The notes beneath the pieces are model-generated. The model had not been told where the DNA came from. It ran no database searches and worked only from the letters and a program-made list of their open reading frames with translations. A stretch of 64,000 nt of DNA from an uncultured Paracoccaceae bacterium (lineage in GTDB: Bacteria > Pseudomonadota > Alphaproteobacteria > Rhodobacterales > Rhodobacteraceae), in the NCBI GenBank assembly GCA_947500775.1, contig CANMTD010000003.1, positions 62,001 to 126,000 on the forward strand, given 5' to 3'. The translations under genes and the position numbers were made by a program. Of this stretch, positions 27,572 through 35,545 are shown one piece after another (position 1 is the first letter of the stretch; each line of letters opens with the position of its first letter).

Positions 27572-28699
27572 TCAGTTCCCCCCCGTCGACGCAGAGCCGC
27601 GCCGCAATTCGTTCAACGGCAGGTAAGGCACGACACCCGATCCGCCGCCTGCATTGTCATCCAGGATGATCTTGTCGACATCGCCCAGAACCTGTTCCAT
27701 CGTTTCCAGATACAGGCGTTTACGGGTCACCTCGGGCGCTTTTTGATATTCGCCCAGAACCGCCGAGAACCGGCTGGCCTCACCGCGGGCTTCGTTTACC
27801 ACCTGCGCGCGATAGCCTTCGGCCTGTTCCAACAGCTGCGCCGCTTCACCACGTGCCTCGGCCACAACCCGGTTGGCATAGGCGTCGGCCACGTTCTGCA
27901 GACGGTCACGTTCCTGTTCGGCGTCCTGCACCTTGCGGAAAGCGTCGATCACCGTTTCGGGCGGGTCGGCCTTTTGAAAGTTCACACGCACGATGTTGAC
28001 GCCGCTGCCATAGCTGTCCAGCGTCGACTGGATCAGGTCTTTCAACCGGTCAGCAATCGGACCACGATCCCGGTTCAGGATCGGCGCCAGATCGGACTGG
28101 GCGATAATCTCGCGCATCGCGGATTCCGACACCGCGCCGATTGTCTGGGGCGGATCGGCCAGATTGAACAGGTACTGCGCCGGATCGGTGATGTTCCAGA
28201 CCACCTGAAAATCGATGTCGACGATGTTTTCGTCGCCCGTCAGCATCAGCCCGGCCTCGCCACCGATACGGCCTACACCGATATCCACGATCTGTTCGCG
28301 CGTGACGGCAATAACTTCCTTCGTGACAATCGGCCACGGGGCAAAGTTCAGCCCCGGCTCGCCGATCGAGGAATATTTGCCCAGCATCAGCTCGACCGAT
28401 TTTTCTTCGGGTTTCACGGTATAGAACGACTGAAACGCCCAAAGCGCGACCGCCAGCAGACCCGCAATGGCAAACGTCCCTTTGGAAAACGTCGGGCCGC
28501 CGCTGCCGGGTTGCCCCGGTCGTCCGCCGCCGCCGCGCCCGCCCATGAGCACCTTAAGCTGCTCCTGGCCTTTTTTCATCAACTCGTCGATTTCGGGAAT
28601 CTGCGGGCCATCGCCGCCGGGGCCACGGCCCCCGCGATTGCCACCGCCATTGTTTCCCGAACCTCCGCTCCCCCAAGGTCCGCCGTTGTTACCAGACAT
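27572..28699 (-). CDS. hflK: HflK, membrane modulator of FtsH
   Basis: 375 aa. A cytoplasmic Gly/Asn/Arg-rich N-terminus of about 80 residues (SGNNGGPWGSGGSGNNGG) precedes a single membrane helix, then the SPFH domain (FQSFYTVKPEEKSVELMLGK, LNFAPWPIVT) and a coiled coil (ANRVVAEARGEAAQLLEQAEGYRA). The two family halves, HflK and HflC, form a cage with FtsH. Start at the ATG at 28699 with GGGG 11 bases upstream. First gene of the hflK-hflC-DUF2065-degP run. Confidence 0.96.
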   Translation of the reverse strand: MSGNNGGPWGSGGSGNNGGGNRGGRGPGGDGPQIPEIDELMKKGQEQLKVLMGGRGGGGRPGQPGSGGPTFSKGTFAIAGLLAVALWAFQSFYTVKPEEKSVELMLGKYSSIGEPGLNFAPWPIVTKEVIAVTREQIVDIGVGRIGGEAGLMLTGDENIVDIDFQVVWNITDPAQYLFNLADPPQTIGAVSESAMREIIAQSDLAPILNRDRGPIADRLKDLIQSTLDSYGSGVNIVRVNFQKADPPETVIDAFRKVQDAEQERDRLQNVADAYANRVVAEARGEAAQLLEQAEGYRAQVVNEARGEASRFSAVLGEYQKAPEVTRKRLYLETMEQVLGDVDKIILDDNAGGGSGVVPYLPLNELRRGSASTGGN

Positions 28700-28769
28700 C
28701 TAGGTACTTACCCCTTTTTCGTCTTTTACGTTCATTCACAGTGTTAAGTGGTCGCCACGCCCCTGAAAA

Positions 28770-30131
28770 TCAAGCAGAGCGTATCGGTGTCTTCATTGTC
28801 ACAAGTTCTTCGGACATGGTCGGATGCACCGCCACGGTCCGGTCGAAGTCTTCTTTGGTTGCGCCCATCTTCAACGCGACCCCGGCCAGCTGGATCAGTT
28901 CGCCCGCGTGATCGGCCACGATGTGGCAGCCCAGCACCTTGCCGCTGGCCTTAGACACGATCAGTTTCATCAGCACCCGGTCGTCGCGGCCTGCGAACAG
29001 GGATTGCATGGCCCGGAAGGACGAACAATAGACATCGATCGGTTCCTGTTCGGCGGCCGCCTCTTCGGTCAGGCCGACGGTGCCAAGTTCGGGCTGGGTA
29101 AAGACCGCGCTGGCCACCAGTTCGTGGTCCGGTTTGGTCGGGTTGCCCTTGAACACGGTTTCCACGAAAGCCGCGCCTTCGCGGATGGCGACCGGGGTCA
29201 GGTTGATACGATCGGTCACATCCCCCACCGCATAGATCGACGGCACCGAGGTTTGCGAATAGTCATCGACCATCACCTCGCCCTTGCGGCCCAGTTTGAC
29301 GCCCGCCTCTTCCAGGCCCAGACCGGCGGTATTGGGATTGCGGCCGGTGGCATACAGAACCTTGTCATAGACACGTTCCTTACCATCGGTGGATTTGACC
29401 CAGGTGCCGCCATCCGCCGCTTTCATGTCGATCACATCGGTGCCGACATGCAGGTTCACGCCTTTTTCGATCATCAGCTCGGCGACATGGCCGCGCGCCT
29501 CGTCGTCAAAGCCACGCAGGATCTGGGCGCCGCGGTAATATTGCGTCACCTCGACCCCCAGCCCGTTCAGGATGCAGGCGAATTCGCACGCAATGAAACC
29601 GCCGCCGACGATCAGGATGCTTTTGGGCAAAGCGTCGAACTGAAACACGTCGTTCGAGGTGATCACCTGATCCGCCCCGGGCATATCGGGCACGAAGGGC
29701 GCGCCGCCGGTGGCCACAAGGATGTGTTTGGCGGTGAAGGTTTCGCCGCTGGCCAGCCGCACGGTATGCGGATCGGCCACAACCGCGCGGGTGTCGAAAA
29801 TCTGCACGCCCGCCTTGTCCAGATTGGTCCGATAGATGTTTTCCAGCCGGTCCAGTTCAGCGTGCAGCTTGCCCCGGAAGCCAAGCCAGTCGAACCCGCC
29901 GGCGGTCACGTCCCAGCCATAGGCGCGCGCGTCTTCGAACGCATCGGCATAGCCCGAAGCAAAGACCATCAGCTTCTTGGGCACGCAGCCGCGGATCACG
30001 CAGGTGCCGCCCATGCGGTATTCTTCGGCCAAGCCAACCTTGGCGCCCGCCTCGGCCGCCGCCACCCGCGCGGCGCGCACGCCGCCCGATCCGCCGCCGA
30101 TCACAAAAAGATCGAAATCAAAATCCATCAT
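28770..30131 (-). CDS. gor: Glutathione-disulfide reductase
   Basis: 453 aa, class I flavoprotein disulfide reductase; reduces GSSG with NADPH. FAD-binding VIGGGSGGVRAARVAA at the N-terminus, redox-active cysteine pair GGTCVIRGCVPKKLM, second nucleotide site ILIVGGGFIACEFACIL, FAD motif SIYAVGDVTDRINLTPVA, and the C-terminal catalytic His-Glu in VHPTMSEEL. Two adjacent ATGs (30131 and 30128) could start it. rpiA is 12 bp upstream on the same strand, so both are likely co-transcribed. Confidence 0.96.
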   Translation of the reverse strand: MMDFDFDLFVIGGGSGGVRAARVAAAEAGAKVGLAEEYRMGGTCVIRGCVPKKLMVFASGYADAFEDARAYGWDVTAGGFDWLGFRGKLHAELDRLENIYRTNLDKAGVQIFDTRAVVADPHTVRLASGETFTAKHILVATGGAPFVPDMPGADQVITSNDVFQFDALPKSILIVGGGFIACEFACILNGLGVEVTQYYRGAQILRGFDDEARGHVAELMIEKGVNLHVGTDVIDMKAADGGTWVKSTDGKERVYDKVLYATGRNPNTAGLGLEEAGVKLGRKGEVMVDDYSQTSVPSIYAVGDVTDRINLTPVAIREGAAFVETVFKGNPTKPDHELVASAVFTQPELGTVGLTEEAAAEQEPIDVYCSSFRAMQSLFAGRDDRVLMKLIVSKASGKVLGCHIVADHAGELIQLAGVALKMGATKEDFDRTVAVHPTMSEELVTMKTPIRSA

Positions 30132-30143
30132 GCCGCCCTTTTG

Positions 30144-30926
30144 TCAGATATCCGCGAAAAGGTTGTCGCTTTCGACGAAATCGATCACATCCTCTTCGAC
30201 CGTACCTGCATTTATGTCGCGCACTTCGACCTTTCCATCCCCGTGGCCGATCACGACAACGTCACAGATATCGATGAAGAGCCCGTTTTCCACGACGCCG
30301 GGAATCTGATTGACCACCAGCGCCAGTTGCCGCGGATTGGCGATCCGGTTCAGGTGCAGGTCAAGAATGTGGTTGCCTTCGTCGGTGACGAACGGCGCGT
30401 CGCCATTCATCCGCAGGCTGGCGTCGCGGCCCAGCACATCCAGGCTGATCAGCATTTCCTCGACCAGCGCCTTGGTGGTCTGCCAGCCAAAGGGGATCAC
30501 CTCGATCGGCAGGGGGAAGGCGCCCAGATTGGCGACCTCTTTGGCGACATCGGCGATCACGATCATCTGGTCGCTGGCGGTGGCCACGATCTTTTCCTGC
30601 AGCAATGCACCGCCGCCGCCCTTGATCAGGTTCAGATCGGCGTCGAATTCATCGGCCCCGTCGATGGTCACATCCAGCCATTTCGCCTCGTCCAGCGTCA
30701 GGACGTTGATGCCCACCTGCCGGGCCAGTTCGGCGGTCCGGGTCGAGGTCGGCACACCGCTGATCTTCAGCCCGTCCTCGCGCACCAGCTCGCCCAGACA
30801 GCGCACCATCCACGCGGCGGTCGATCCGGTACCCAACCCCACGCGCATGCCGTCCTCGATGAAATCCACCGCGCGTTTGGCGGCCACGAATTTGGCCTTG
30901 TCGATGGGCGAAAGCTCTCCGGTCAT
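30144..30926 (-). CDS. rpiA: Ribose-5-phosphate isomerase A
   Basis: 260 aa. Interconverts ribose 5-phosphate and ribulose 5-phosphate in the pentose phosphate and Calvin-type pathways. Motifs: VGLGTGSTAAWMV, SGVPTSTRTAELA, DVTIDGADEFDADLNLIKGG (catalytic Asp/Glu/Lys), ALLQEKIVA and the end region VVENGLFIDICDVV. ATG at 30926 with GGAG nine bases upstream; an in-frame extension to 30989 is unsupported. It precedes gor. Confidence 0.96.
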   Translation of the reverse strand: MTGELSPIDKAKFVAAKRAVDFIEDGMRVGLGTGSTAAWMVRCLGELVREDGLKISGVPTSTRTAELARQVGINVLTLDEAKWLDVTIDGADEFDADLNLIKGGGGALLQEKIVATASDQMIVIADVAKEVANLGAFPLPIEVIPFGWQTTKALVEEMLISLDVLGRDASLRMNGDAPFVTDEGNHILDLHLNRIANPRQLALVVNQIPGVVENGLFIDICDVVVIGHGDGKVEVRDINAGTVEEDVIDFVESDNLFADI

Positions 30927-31034
30927 GGGCAGGTCTCCATTTTGGTCCCTGCCCTTATAAGAGAACTCTGCCGGGGCCGCGAGGGGCAATTATCGCCCCG
31001 GCCCGCCTTTCGCCGATGCGGGCCCCGCCCCGGT

Positions 31035-31622
31035 TCAGACCTCGTGGCGCATCGCCTTGACCACCGTCACGATCTCATCGACATGCACCCGCCCGTCGCC
31101 ATCCAGATCGAAGCTCAGAAAATCGCGCAGGACATCCGCCTGGATACCGCTGATCGACGCCAGCGCCCGGGTCTGGGCAAAAGCGCGCATTTCGCCCCAA
31201 GATACCGCCTGATCGCCATTCGTATCCGCCGCCTTGAAATCAAGGTACAGCCGCGCGCGCTGTCCGGCCGATCTGGTGGGAACCAGCACCCGCACCTCTG
31301 CCGCGGTCACGATCGCATCGCCGTTCAGATCGGCCGCCAGCAACCGGCGCAAAACGCTGGCCCGCGTGCCCGCCCGCTGAATGTCTATGGCATTCTGCAA
31401 ACCTTGCGCGCCGATCGCCTCATCCCGGCCGAACCCGAGAATCAGGTTCGTGGCATCCTCGATGAACCGGTCAGGCGCCTCGGTCAGCTTCTTCAGCGTC
31501 TTGTCGGGCAGTGTTTCGACCAGCGCGCCAACGTCGAAATCGGCCGATGGAATGGGGTCCGTCGTCTGCGCGGCCCCGGCGGCGGCCCAGATCAAACCGA
31601 CAAGGAAAACACGCAAAAGCAT
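31035..31622 (-). CDS. Secreted EF-hand calcium-binding protein
   Basis: 195 aa. A signal peptide (LLRVFLVGLIWAAAGAAQ) is followed by a helical region and three EF-hand-type loops: DLNGDAIVTAAE, DTNGDQAVSWGE and DLDGDGRVHVDE. The loops have the Dx[DN]xDG/N pattern with Glu at position 12. It is a likely periplasmic calcium-responsive protein of unknown role. A GC-rich hairpin follows the stop but without a T-run. Transcribed away from sdaA. Confidence 0.88.
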   Translation of the reverse strand: MLLRVFLVGLIWAAAGAAQTTDPIPSADFDVGALVETLPDKTLKKLTEAPDRFIEDATNLILGFGRDEAIGAQGLQNAIDIQRAGTRASVLRRLLAADLNGDAIVTAAEVRVLVPTRSAGQRARLYLDFKAADTNGDQAVSWGEMRAFAQTRALASISGIQADVLRDFLSFDLDGDGRVHVDEIVTVVKAMRHEV

Positions 31623-31775
31623 AAAAACCTCTTCATCTGATGCTTATGTGATGCCTGCGCAGGGTTAACAAACTTTGAACATCCCTGCGCGATGCGTATC
31701 AAACAGGTCGCTTTTGGCATCGCCACGGCCCGGCAACCGCGTCAGAGTGATCCAAATCGACAAGATGAGGCGCAG

Positions 31776-33155
31776 ATGTTTCTTTCGATCTTTGACATGT
31801 TCAAGGTGGGCATCGGCCCGTCCTCGTCCCACACCATGGGGCCGATGGTGGCGGCCGCCCGGTTTCTTGACCTGCTGCGCGCCTCGCCCTTCACCGCGCA
31901 TGGGCTGCGCGCCTCGCTACATGGATCGCTGGCCTTTACCGGGGTGGGCCACGCAACCGACCGCGCCACGATCCTGGGGCTGGCCGGGTTTTCGCCCGAA
32001 ACCTATGACCATGCCGCCGCCGAGACCGCCCTGGCCACGATCAGAACCACCCGTCAGGTCACGCCCGAAGGGCTGACACCGCTGGCCTTTGATCCGCAAA
32101 CCGATCTGATCTTCGACTATGAGCTGACACTGGAAGGGCATGCCAACGGCATGATCCTTTACGCCACGGATGCGCAGGGCGACGTGATCCTGCGCGAAAC
32201 CTATTATTCCATCGGCGGCGGCTTTGTCGTGACCGAAGCCGAACATCAGGGCGGCACCAAGGCCGCCGAGGCCCAGATCAAACCGGTCCCCTTTCCGTTT
32301 CAGTCGGCCGCCGAAATGCTGGATATGGCCGGGCAAAGCGGCAAGACCATCGCCCAGATGAAACGTGCCAATGAACTGGTATTCCGTGGCCCCAGGGCGC
32401 TGGACGACGGTATCGCCCGCATCTGGCAGGTGATGAGTGACTGTATCGACCGGGGGCTGGCCACCGATGGCATCCTGCCCGGCGGGCTGAACGTGCGCCG
32501 CCGGGCCCACAGCATCCATCAGGCGCTGAAAGCCGAACAGGGGCTGAACCTGACCGCCCCGCATACCGTCAACGACTGGATGAGCACCTATGCCATGGCG
32601 GTGAACGAAGAAAACGCCGCCGGCGGGCAGGTCGTGACCGCCCCCACCAACGGGGCGGCAGGCGTAGTGCCCGCGACCCTGCGCTATTGGCTGGACCACG
32701 TGCCGGGCGCCGCCCCGTCGCGCATCCCCGAGTTCCTGCTGACCGCGGCGGCCATCGGCGGGCTGGTCAAACACAACGCCTCGATCTCGGGCGCCGAATG
32801 CGGTTGCCAGGCCGAGGTCGGCAGCGCCGCCGCCATGGCCGCCGCCGGTCTTGCCGCCGTCCTGGGCGCCAGCCCCGAACAGGTTGAAAACGCCGCCGAA
32901 ATCGCGCTGGAACATCACCTCGGCATGACCTGCGACCCGGTCAAGGGGCTGGTGCAGGTGCCCTGCATCGAACGCAATGGTCTGGGCGCGATCAAGGCGG
33001 TCAGCGCCGCCTCGCTGGCCCTGCGCGGCGATGGCCGGCACTTCGTGCCGCTGGACGCGGCCATCGAAACCATGCGCCAGACCGGTCAGGACATGAACGA
33101 AAAATACAAGGAAACCTCGCTGGGCGGCCTTGCCGTCAACGTCCCCAACTGCTGA
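31776..33155 (+). CDS. sdaA: L-serine ammonia-lyase (iron-sulfur dependent)
   Basis: 459 aa, single-chain type like E. coli SdaA. Deaminates L-serine to pyruvate. N-terminal beta domain begins [20 protein letters not shown]. The alpha domain has [37 protein letters not shown] and [18 protein letters not shown], containing the cysteines that hold the oxygen-sensitive 4Fe-4S cluster. Start at the ATG at 31776 with GAGG upstream; 28 extra residues back to 31692 lack homology. Divergent from the EF-hand gene; a hairpin follows. Confidence 0.96.
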   Translation: MFLSIFDMFKVGIGPSSSHTMGPMVAAARFLDLLRASPFTAHGLRASLHGSLAFTGVGHATDRATILGLAGFSPETYDHAAAETALATIRTTRQVTPEGLTPLAFDPQTDLIFDYELTLEGHANGMILYATDAQGDVILRETYYSIGGGFVVTEAEHQGGTKAAEAQIKPVPFPFQSAAEMLDMAGQSGKTIAQMKRANELVFRGPRALDDGIARIWQVMSDCIDRGLATDGILPGGLNVRRRAHSIHQALKAEQGLNLTAPHTVNDWMSTYAMAVNEENAAGGQVVTAPTNGAAGVVPATLRYWLDHVPGAAPSRIPEFLLTAAAIGGLVKHNASISGAECGCQAEVGSAAAMAAAGLAAVLGASPEQVENAAEIALEHHLGMTCDPVKGLVQVPCIERNGLGAIKAVSAASLALRGDGRHFVPLDAAIETMRQTGQDMNEKYKETSLGGLAVNVPNC

Positions 33156-33184
33156 ACCTCCCCGGCATCCGTTTTGCCCTGCCC

Positions 33185-33202
33185 GCCGCCCATGCGGGCG
33201 GC
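33185..33202 (+). terminator. Hairpin after sdaA
   Basis: GCCGCCC-ATGC-GGGCGGC, a perfect 7-bp stem 30 bp after the sdaA stop. Only two T follow before a C-run, so termination would be weak or Rho-assisted. Confidence 0.5.
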
Positions 33203-33246
33203 GTTGCCCCCTTGATCCGCCCCCCCGACAATGCTCTTGATCGGAC

Positions 33247-33705
33247 ATGACCGACCATTTCAATCCTTCAACCATATATTTCTATGCGCAGACGGATGCC
33301 TATTCCGAATTTTCCAATTTTGCCCCCTATGGGGTGGCCATCGGCGATCTCTGGTGGCCCAGCGTCGAACACTATTTTCAGGCGCAGAAATTCCACGATG
33401 AAAACTATCAGGAACGTATTCGCAGATGCTCCAGACCAAAAGACGCCAAAGCGCTTGGTATGACACGGAAAATACCGCTCCGGACCGATTGGGAACAGGT
33501 CAAGGATCAGATCATGCTCGATGCGGTAAGGGTCAAGTTTCGCACCCATGACATTCCGCACAATCTGCTTCTCTCCATCTGGGATGCGGATATCGTCGAA
33601 AACGCCCCGATGGATGCCTATTGGGGCTGCGGCCCCGATGGGTCCGGGCAAAACAAACTCGGGCGCATCCTGATGCGTGTCCGCAGCGAAATCCGGGCCC
33701 GCTGA
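33247..33705 (+). CDS. NADAR-family protein (YbiA-like N-glycosidase)
   Basis: 152 aa. The NADAR/DUF1768 pattern is clear: YSEFSNFAPYGVAI, WPSVEHYFQAQKF, DAKALGMTRKIPLRTDWEQVKDQIM (quoted in parts), VKFRTHDIPHNLLLS, and the end DAYWGCGPDGSGQNKLGRIL. YbiA-type members cleave the N-glycosidic bond of damaged riboflavin-pathway intermediates, and other members act in NAD-ADP-ribose processes and phage defence. A basic biosynthetic repair role is the default here because no defence genes are nearby. Codon use is somewhat less GC-rich than neighbours. The dispersed repeat begins 24 bp after the stop. Confidence 0.93.
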   Translation: MTDHFNPSTIYFYAQTDAYSEFSNFAPYGVAIGDLWWPSVEHYFQAQKFHDENYQERIRRCSRPKDAKALGMTRKIPLRTDWEQVKDQIMLDAVRVKFRTHDIPHNLLLSIWDADIVENAPMDAYWGCGPDGSGQNKLGRILMRVRSEIRAR

Positions 33706-33728
33706 AAAACGGCTACCCCCCTTTCATC

Positions 33729-33790
33729 TTGGCCCAAATACCTCCGCCGGAGGCACCGCGACGCGCGCCAGCGCGGCGCAAAACAAAAGC
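33729..33790. repeat. Dispersed intergenic repeat, copy B
   Basis: 62 bp matching 23521-23582 over its full length, with most differences in the first 16 bases. The core CGCCGGAGGCACCGCGACGC and the tail AGCGCGGCGCAAAACAAAAGC are identical. Located between the NADAR gene and an EamA gene. The inverted left half present in copy A is missing here. Confidence 0.85.
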
Positions 33791-33854
33791 CATGCCCCGC
33801 AGGGGCGCAATCGCCCCGATTGTAACTCTCCGCCACCGGCGCTAGCGTCACGCC

Positions 33855-34796
33855 ATGTCCCAAGATCGCCCCCTCCTTGGCATCCTGCTGATGCTCGGTT
33901 TCTGCCTGCTGGCGCCCCTGAGCGACGCGCTGGCCAAACTGCTGGGCGACCAAATCGCGCTCAGCCTGCTGGTCATGCTGCGCTTCGTGGCGCAGGTGGT
34001 GATCCTGCTGCCGATCGTCCTGCTCAGCGGGCGCAGCCTGCGCCTGCCGTCCCACACGCTCTGGCTGACGCTGATCCGCACCCTGCTGCACATCGGCGGG
34101 ATCAGCTTCATGTTTCTGGCGCTGCGCTACCTGCCGCTGGCCGATGCGGTGGCCATCGCCTATGTCATGCCCTTCGTCCTGCTGCTGCTGGGCCGCGTCT
34201 TTCTGAAAGAAGAGGTCGGCCCCCGCCGCCTGATCGCCTGTATCATCGGCTTCATCGGCACCTTGCTGGTGGTGCAGCCCAACCTGATGTCGGTGGGCGC
34301 CCCCGCCCTGTTGCCGGTCGCCGTCGCGGTGATATTCGCGCTGTTCATGCTGGTCACCCGGCAGATCGCGCAGGGCGCCGATCCGATCGTCCTGCAGGCG
34401 GTCAGCGGGATCGTCGCCACCGTGGTGATGACCCCGGTCCTGCTGCTGGGGCTGGCCACCGGCCTGCCCGCCGTCACCCCGGTGCCAACCAACATCACCC
34501 CGATCATTCTGATGATCCTGTTCGGCGCCCTGGGCACCGTCACCCACCTGTTGATGACATGGTCGCTGCGCTTTGCGCCCTCGGCCACGCTGGCGCCGAT
34601 GCAATATCTTGAAATCCCCTTCGCCACGCTGTTCGGCTGGCTGATCTTCCGCGACTTTCCCAACGCGCTGGCCCTGATCGGGATCATCGTGACCGTGGCC
34701 GCGGGCCTTTACATCGTCCTGCGCGAACGCAGGCTCAGCCGGACCCCGGGCCCATCGCCTGCACCACCTGCCGCAGCAACCCGCGCGGCAAAATAG
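33855..34796 (+). CDS. EamA/DMT-family transporter
   Basis: 313 aa, about ten hydrophobic helices in two halves. Recognisable segments: LGFCLLAPLSDALAKLLG, FMFLALRYLPLADAVAIAYV with FLKEEVGPRR, and the second-half APMQYLEIPFATLFGWLIFRDFP. The N- and C-termini are cytoplasmic by pattern; the tail is basic and proline-rich. Substrate unknown. Its last 62 bp overlap the 3' end of the thiamine pyrophosphokinase gene on the other strand. Confidence 0.9.
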   Translation: MSQDRPLLGILLMLGFCLLAPLSDALAKLLGDQIALSLLVMLRFVAQVVILLPIVLLSGRSLRLPSHTLWLTLIRTLLHIGGISFMFLALRYLPLADAVAIAYVMPFVLLLLGRVFLKEEVGPRRLIACIIGFIGTLLVVQPNLMSVGAPALLPVAVAVIFALFMLVTRQIAQGADPIVLQAVSGIVATVVMTPVLLLGLATGLPAVTPVPTNITPIILMILFGALGTVTHLLMTWSLRFAPSATLAPMQYLEIPFATLFGWLIFRDFPNALALIGIIVTVAAGLYIVLRERRLSRTPGPSPAPPAAATRAAK

Positions 34797-35406
34797 CGAT
34801 CATCCGCGCGGCGGACACCCTGATTTCGACCGTTGCGGCACTGGTTTCATTCGACGTGCCGATCAACCCGTCCGGAGCAAAATCAATACCTTCCAGCGGA
34901 TACTTCAGGCCCTCGCTGGTCGCCGCCACATCCCCCATCGGGAACAGCGACACCCGCGTGCCCAGCGGCGGGGACAGCGCCAGCGACCGGGGACAGACAA
35001 AGGCGATCTCCTCGGCCCCCAGCAGGATACAGCGCAGATCGGCCCGACGCACCAGCGCGTTGAGCGTGGCCAGTTGATGATCCAGCCGCGGCCCCAGAAA
35101 CCCGACCCCCAGAATCATCGGCGCGCTGATCGTGCGCAGACATTTGTCGAAATCGGTGCTGTCCTGTTCGCTGATCGGATGCTGACGGTCCGCCGGAATC
35201 GTGGCGCGGGCGTGTTCTGACAGCGAATCAAAATCACCGATCACGGCGTCCGGCAGCCGCCCCTGGGCCAAGGCCGTATCGGCCCCGCCATCGGCCGCGA
35301 CCAGTATCGGCGCCAGTTTCAGCGCGTCGCGCAGGTCGTTCTGCCCGACGGCCCCTCCGCCAAGCAGCGTTACCCATTTCGTTGTTTTGACATAAAAATC
35401 AGCCAT
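34735..35406 (-). CDS. Thiamine pyrophosphokinase
   Basis: 223 aa. Uses ATP to convert thiamine into thiamine diphosphate. Motifs: ILVAADGGADTAL, PDAVIGDFDSLSE, EQDSTDFDKCL and GFLGPRLDHQLATLNALV, in the order expected for the catalytic domain; the C-terminal substrate-binding domain ends with LKYPLEG and GLIGTSNETS. The start ATG at 35406 is preceded by AT-rich sequence, probably promoter. Convergent overlap of 62 bp with the EamA gene. Confidence 0.92.
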   Translation of the reverse strand: MADFYVKTTKWVTLLGGGAVGQNDLRDALKLAPILVAADGGADTALAQGRLPDAVIGDFDSLSEHARATIPADRQHPISEQDSTDFDKCLRTISAPMILGVGFLGPRLDHQLATLNALVRRADLRCILLGAEEIAFVCPRSLALSPPLGTRVSLFPMGDVAATSEGLKYPLEGIDFAPDGLIGTSNETSAATVEIRVSAARMIAILPRGLLRQVVQAMGPGSG

Positions 35407-35545
35407 AAATAACTATTGCTTGATTTGACGCGACGCCACAATCTGAACAAGATTAAATCCCTCAAATATCCCAGTTTTGTGCAATTTCGGGAAACACCAT
35501 GTGGTAGACATCGTGTTATTGGATAAATTAGAAAGCGAGCGGACC

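Noticed and set aside
28824-31640. A 938-codon plus-strand open frame
   Set aside because: Antisense to gor, rpiA and the EF-hand gene, all well supported; composition is that of a shadow frame.
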